From contig SKWB01000045.1 of assembly GCA_007129135.1 (NCBI GenBank), forward strand, positions 1-5,604: 5,604 nucleotides of DNA, given 5' to 3'. The DNA comes from Halococcaceae archaeon (GTDB lineage: Archaea; Halobacteriota; Halobacteria; Halobacteriales; Halalkalicoccaceae). Positions 5,205-5,604 of the stretch are shown here, piece by piece; the stretch's first letter is position 1; every line of letters begins with the position of its first letter. A program made the position numbers and the translations under genes. The notes under the pieces are model-generated. The model had not been told where the DNA came from, ran no database searches, and saw only the letters and a program-made list of their open reading frames with translations.

Positions 5205-5434
5205 CGCCGCATCACCGAGGAGCCGCCGGCACTCTCCGATCGCGTTCAAAACGCAGTAGACGGTCGTGAGCGCCCGCGTCGACCGGCCGCTGTGACCCCG
5301 ACTCCTGACCGGCGTCCTCGGGCTGTTCGCGGCGACTCCCGGACGAGACGGCCGACCAGCTCGAACGGCTCGCGGTCGAGCGACGTTCCGTTCGCGACCG
5401 GGGCACCGCGGGGAGGAGCGAGCCACCGTTCGGA
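5205..5434. other. Intergenic spacer, no gene supported
   Basis: This stretch lies between the terminator candidate and the convergent gene end at 5435. All frames give Arg/Ser/Pro-rich translations without acidic bias or family resemblance. Some short pieces look protein-like in different plus-strand frames (for example TEEPPALSDRVQNAVDG, then LPDETADQLERLAVERR), but they are not joined in one frame and have no start. A decayed gene is possible, but this is not strong enough to call a pseudogene. Confidence 0.45.
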
Positions 5435-5604
5435 TCAGCCGTCGAGCGTCGGCTCGGCGACGAGCACCAGGTACGGCTCCTTTCCGTCCGGCCGCTCGAC
5501 CCGTTCGAGAGACCCGATCGAGAACCCCGCCTCGAGGACCCGCTCGCGCCAGTAGCGCTCGGGGTCGTCCTCGATCCCCTCGGGCGTGAGCGGCAGTTCG
5601 AGGA
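5435..5604 (-). CDS. C-terminal end of a haloarchaeal protein, possibly a SAM-dependent methyltransferase
   Basis: On the minus strand, a frame open from the right edge ends at TGA (5435-5437), giving the last 55 residues of a protein whose start is outside the window. Nearly every codon ends in G or C and the product is acidic, both typical of genuine haloarchaeal coding sequence. The visible tail includes DDPERYWRERVLEAGFSIGS and KEPYLVLVAEPTLDG. The order 'W-x-x-x-x-x-x-AGF ... YLVLVAE' resembles the last helix and strands of many class I SAM-dependent methyltransferases, but no SAM-binding motif is in view, so the function is a weak guess. It is convergent with the dehydrogenase operon and probably unrelated to it. 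Confidence 0.75.
   Translation of the reverse strand, partial: LELPLTPEGIEDDPERYWRERVLEAGFSIGSLERVERPDGKEPYLVLVAEPTLDG

Noticed and set aside
3450..5426. A 658-codon open frame on the minus strand, antisense to the PQQ dehydrogenase
   Set aside because: Its product is a low-complexity Val/Arg/Ala/Asp mix with no family features, and it covers a certain gene. Long antisense frames are expected opposite GC3-rich haloarchaeal genes.
5205..5434. Possible pseudogene after the dehydrogenase operon
   Set aside because: Protein-like fragments appear in different frames, but they are short, lack a recognisable family and have no start.

Overview
The window looks like a chromosomal segment from a halophilic archaeon (class Halobacteria). 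It is GC-rich with strong G/C preference at third codon positions, its proteins are very rich in Asp and Glu, starts lack convincing Shine-Dalgarno sites, and one protein is a clear relative of the halobacterial plant-type [2Fe-2S] ferredoxin with its acidic N-terminal insertion.

Layout. (1) 1-827 (+): C-terminal half of a PQQ-dependent dehydrogenase of the methanol/ethanol quinoprotein family, cut by the window edge. (2) 856-1611 (+): an alpha-helical HEAT-like repeat protein 28 nt downstream, probably co-transcribed. (3) 1633-2109 (-): a [2Fe-2S] ferredoxin, convergent with the HEAT gene and with its own TATA element placed for a leaderless start. (4) 2110-2561: a divergent non-coding region with an AT-rich promoter zone and several short inverted repeats. 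(5) 2562-3464 (+): a 300-residue protein I do not recognise. (6) 3471-5183 (+), only 6 nt later: a complete second PQQ dehydrogenase, followed by a T-run terminator candidate. (7) 5435-5604 (-): the C-terminal end of another haloarchaeal protein, possibly a methyltransferase.

The two quinoproteins are paralogues, roughly half identical by eye over the shared 274 residues. Both carry W-D-Y-D at the active site: the catalytic Asp, then two residues on the extra Asp that marks lanthanide-dependent (XoxF-type) enzymes. The complete copy also has the Glu and Asn metal ligands, the vicinal Cys pair and PQQ-contact residues. It has no signal peptide or twin-arginine motif, so it may work in the cytoplasm, unlike the periplasmic bacterial enzymes. 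No c-type cytochrome (CxxCH) is seen; the only visible electron carrier is the ferredoxin. The most interesting reading is an archaeal, possibly intracellular, lanthanide-type alcohol dehydrogenase system with a ferredoxin, a HEAT protein and an unknown partner protein. Metal, location and partners are inferences from motifs and gene order; the substrate cannot be told from the sequence.
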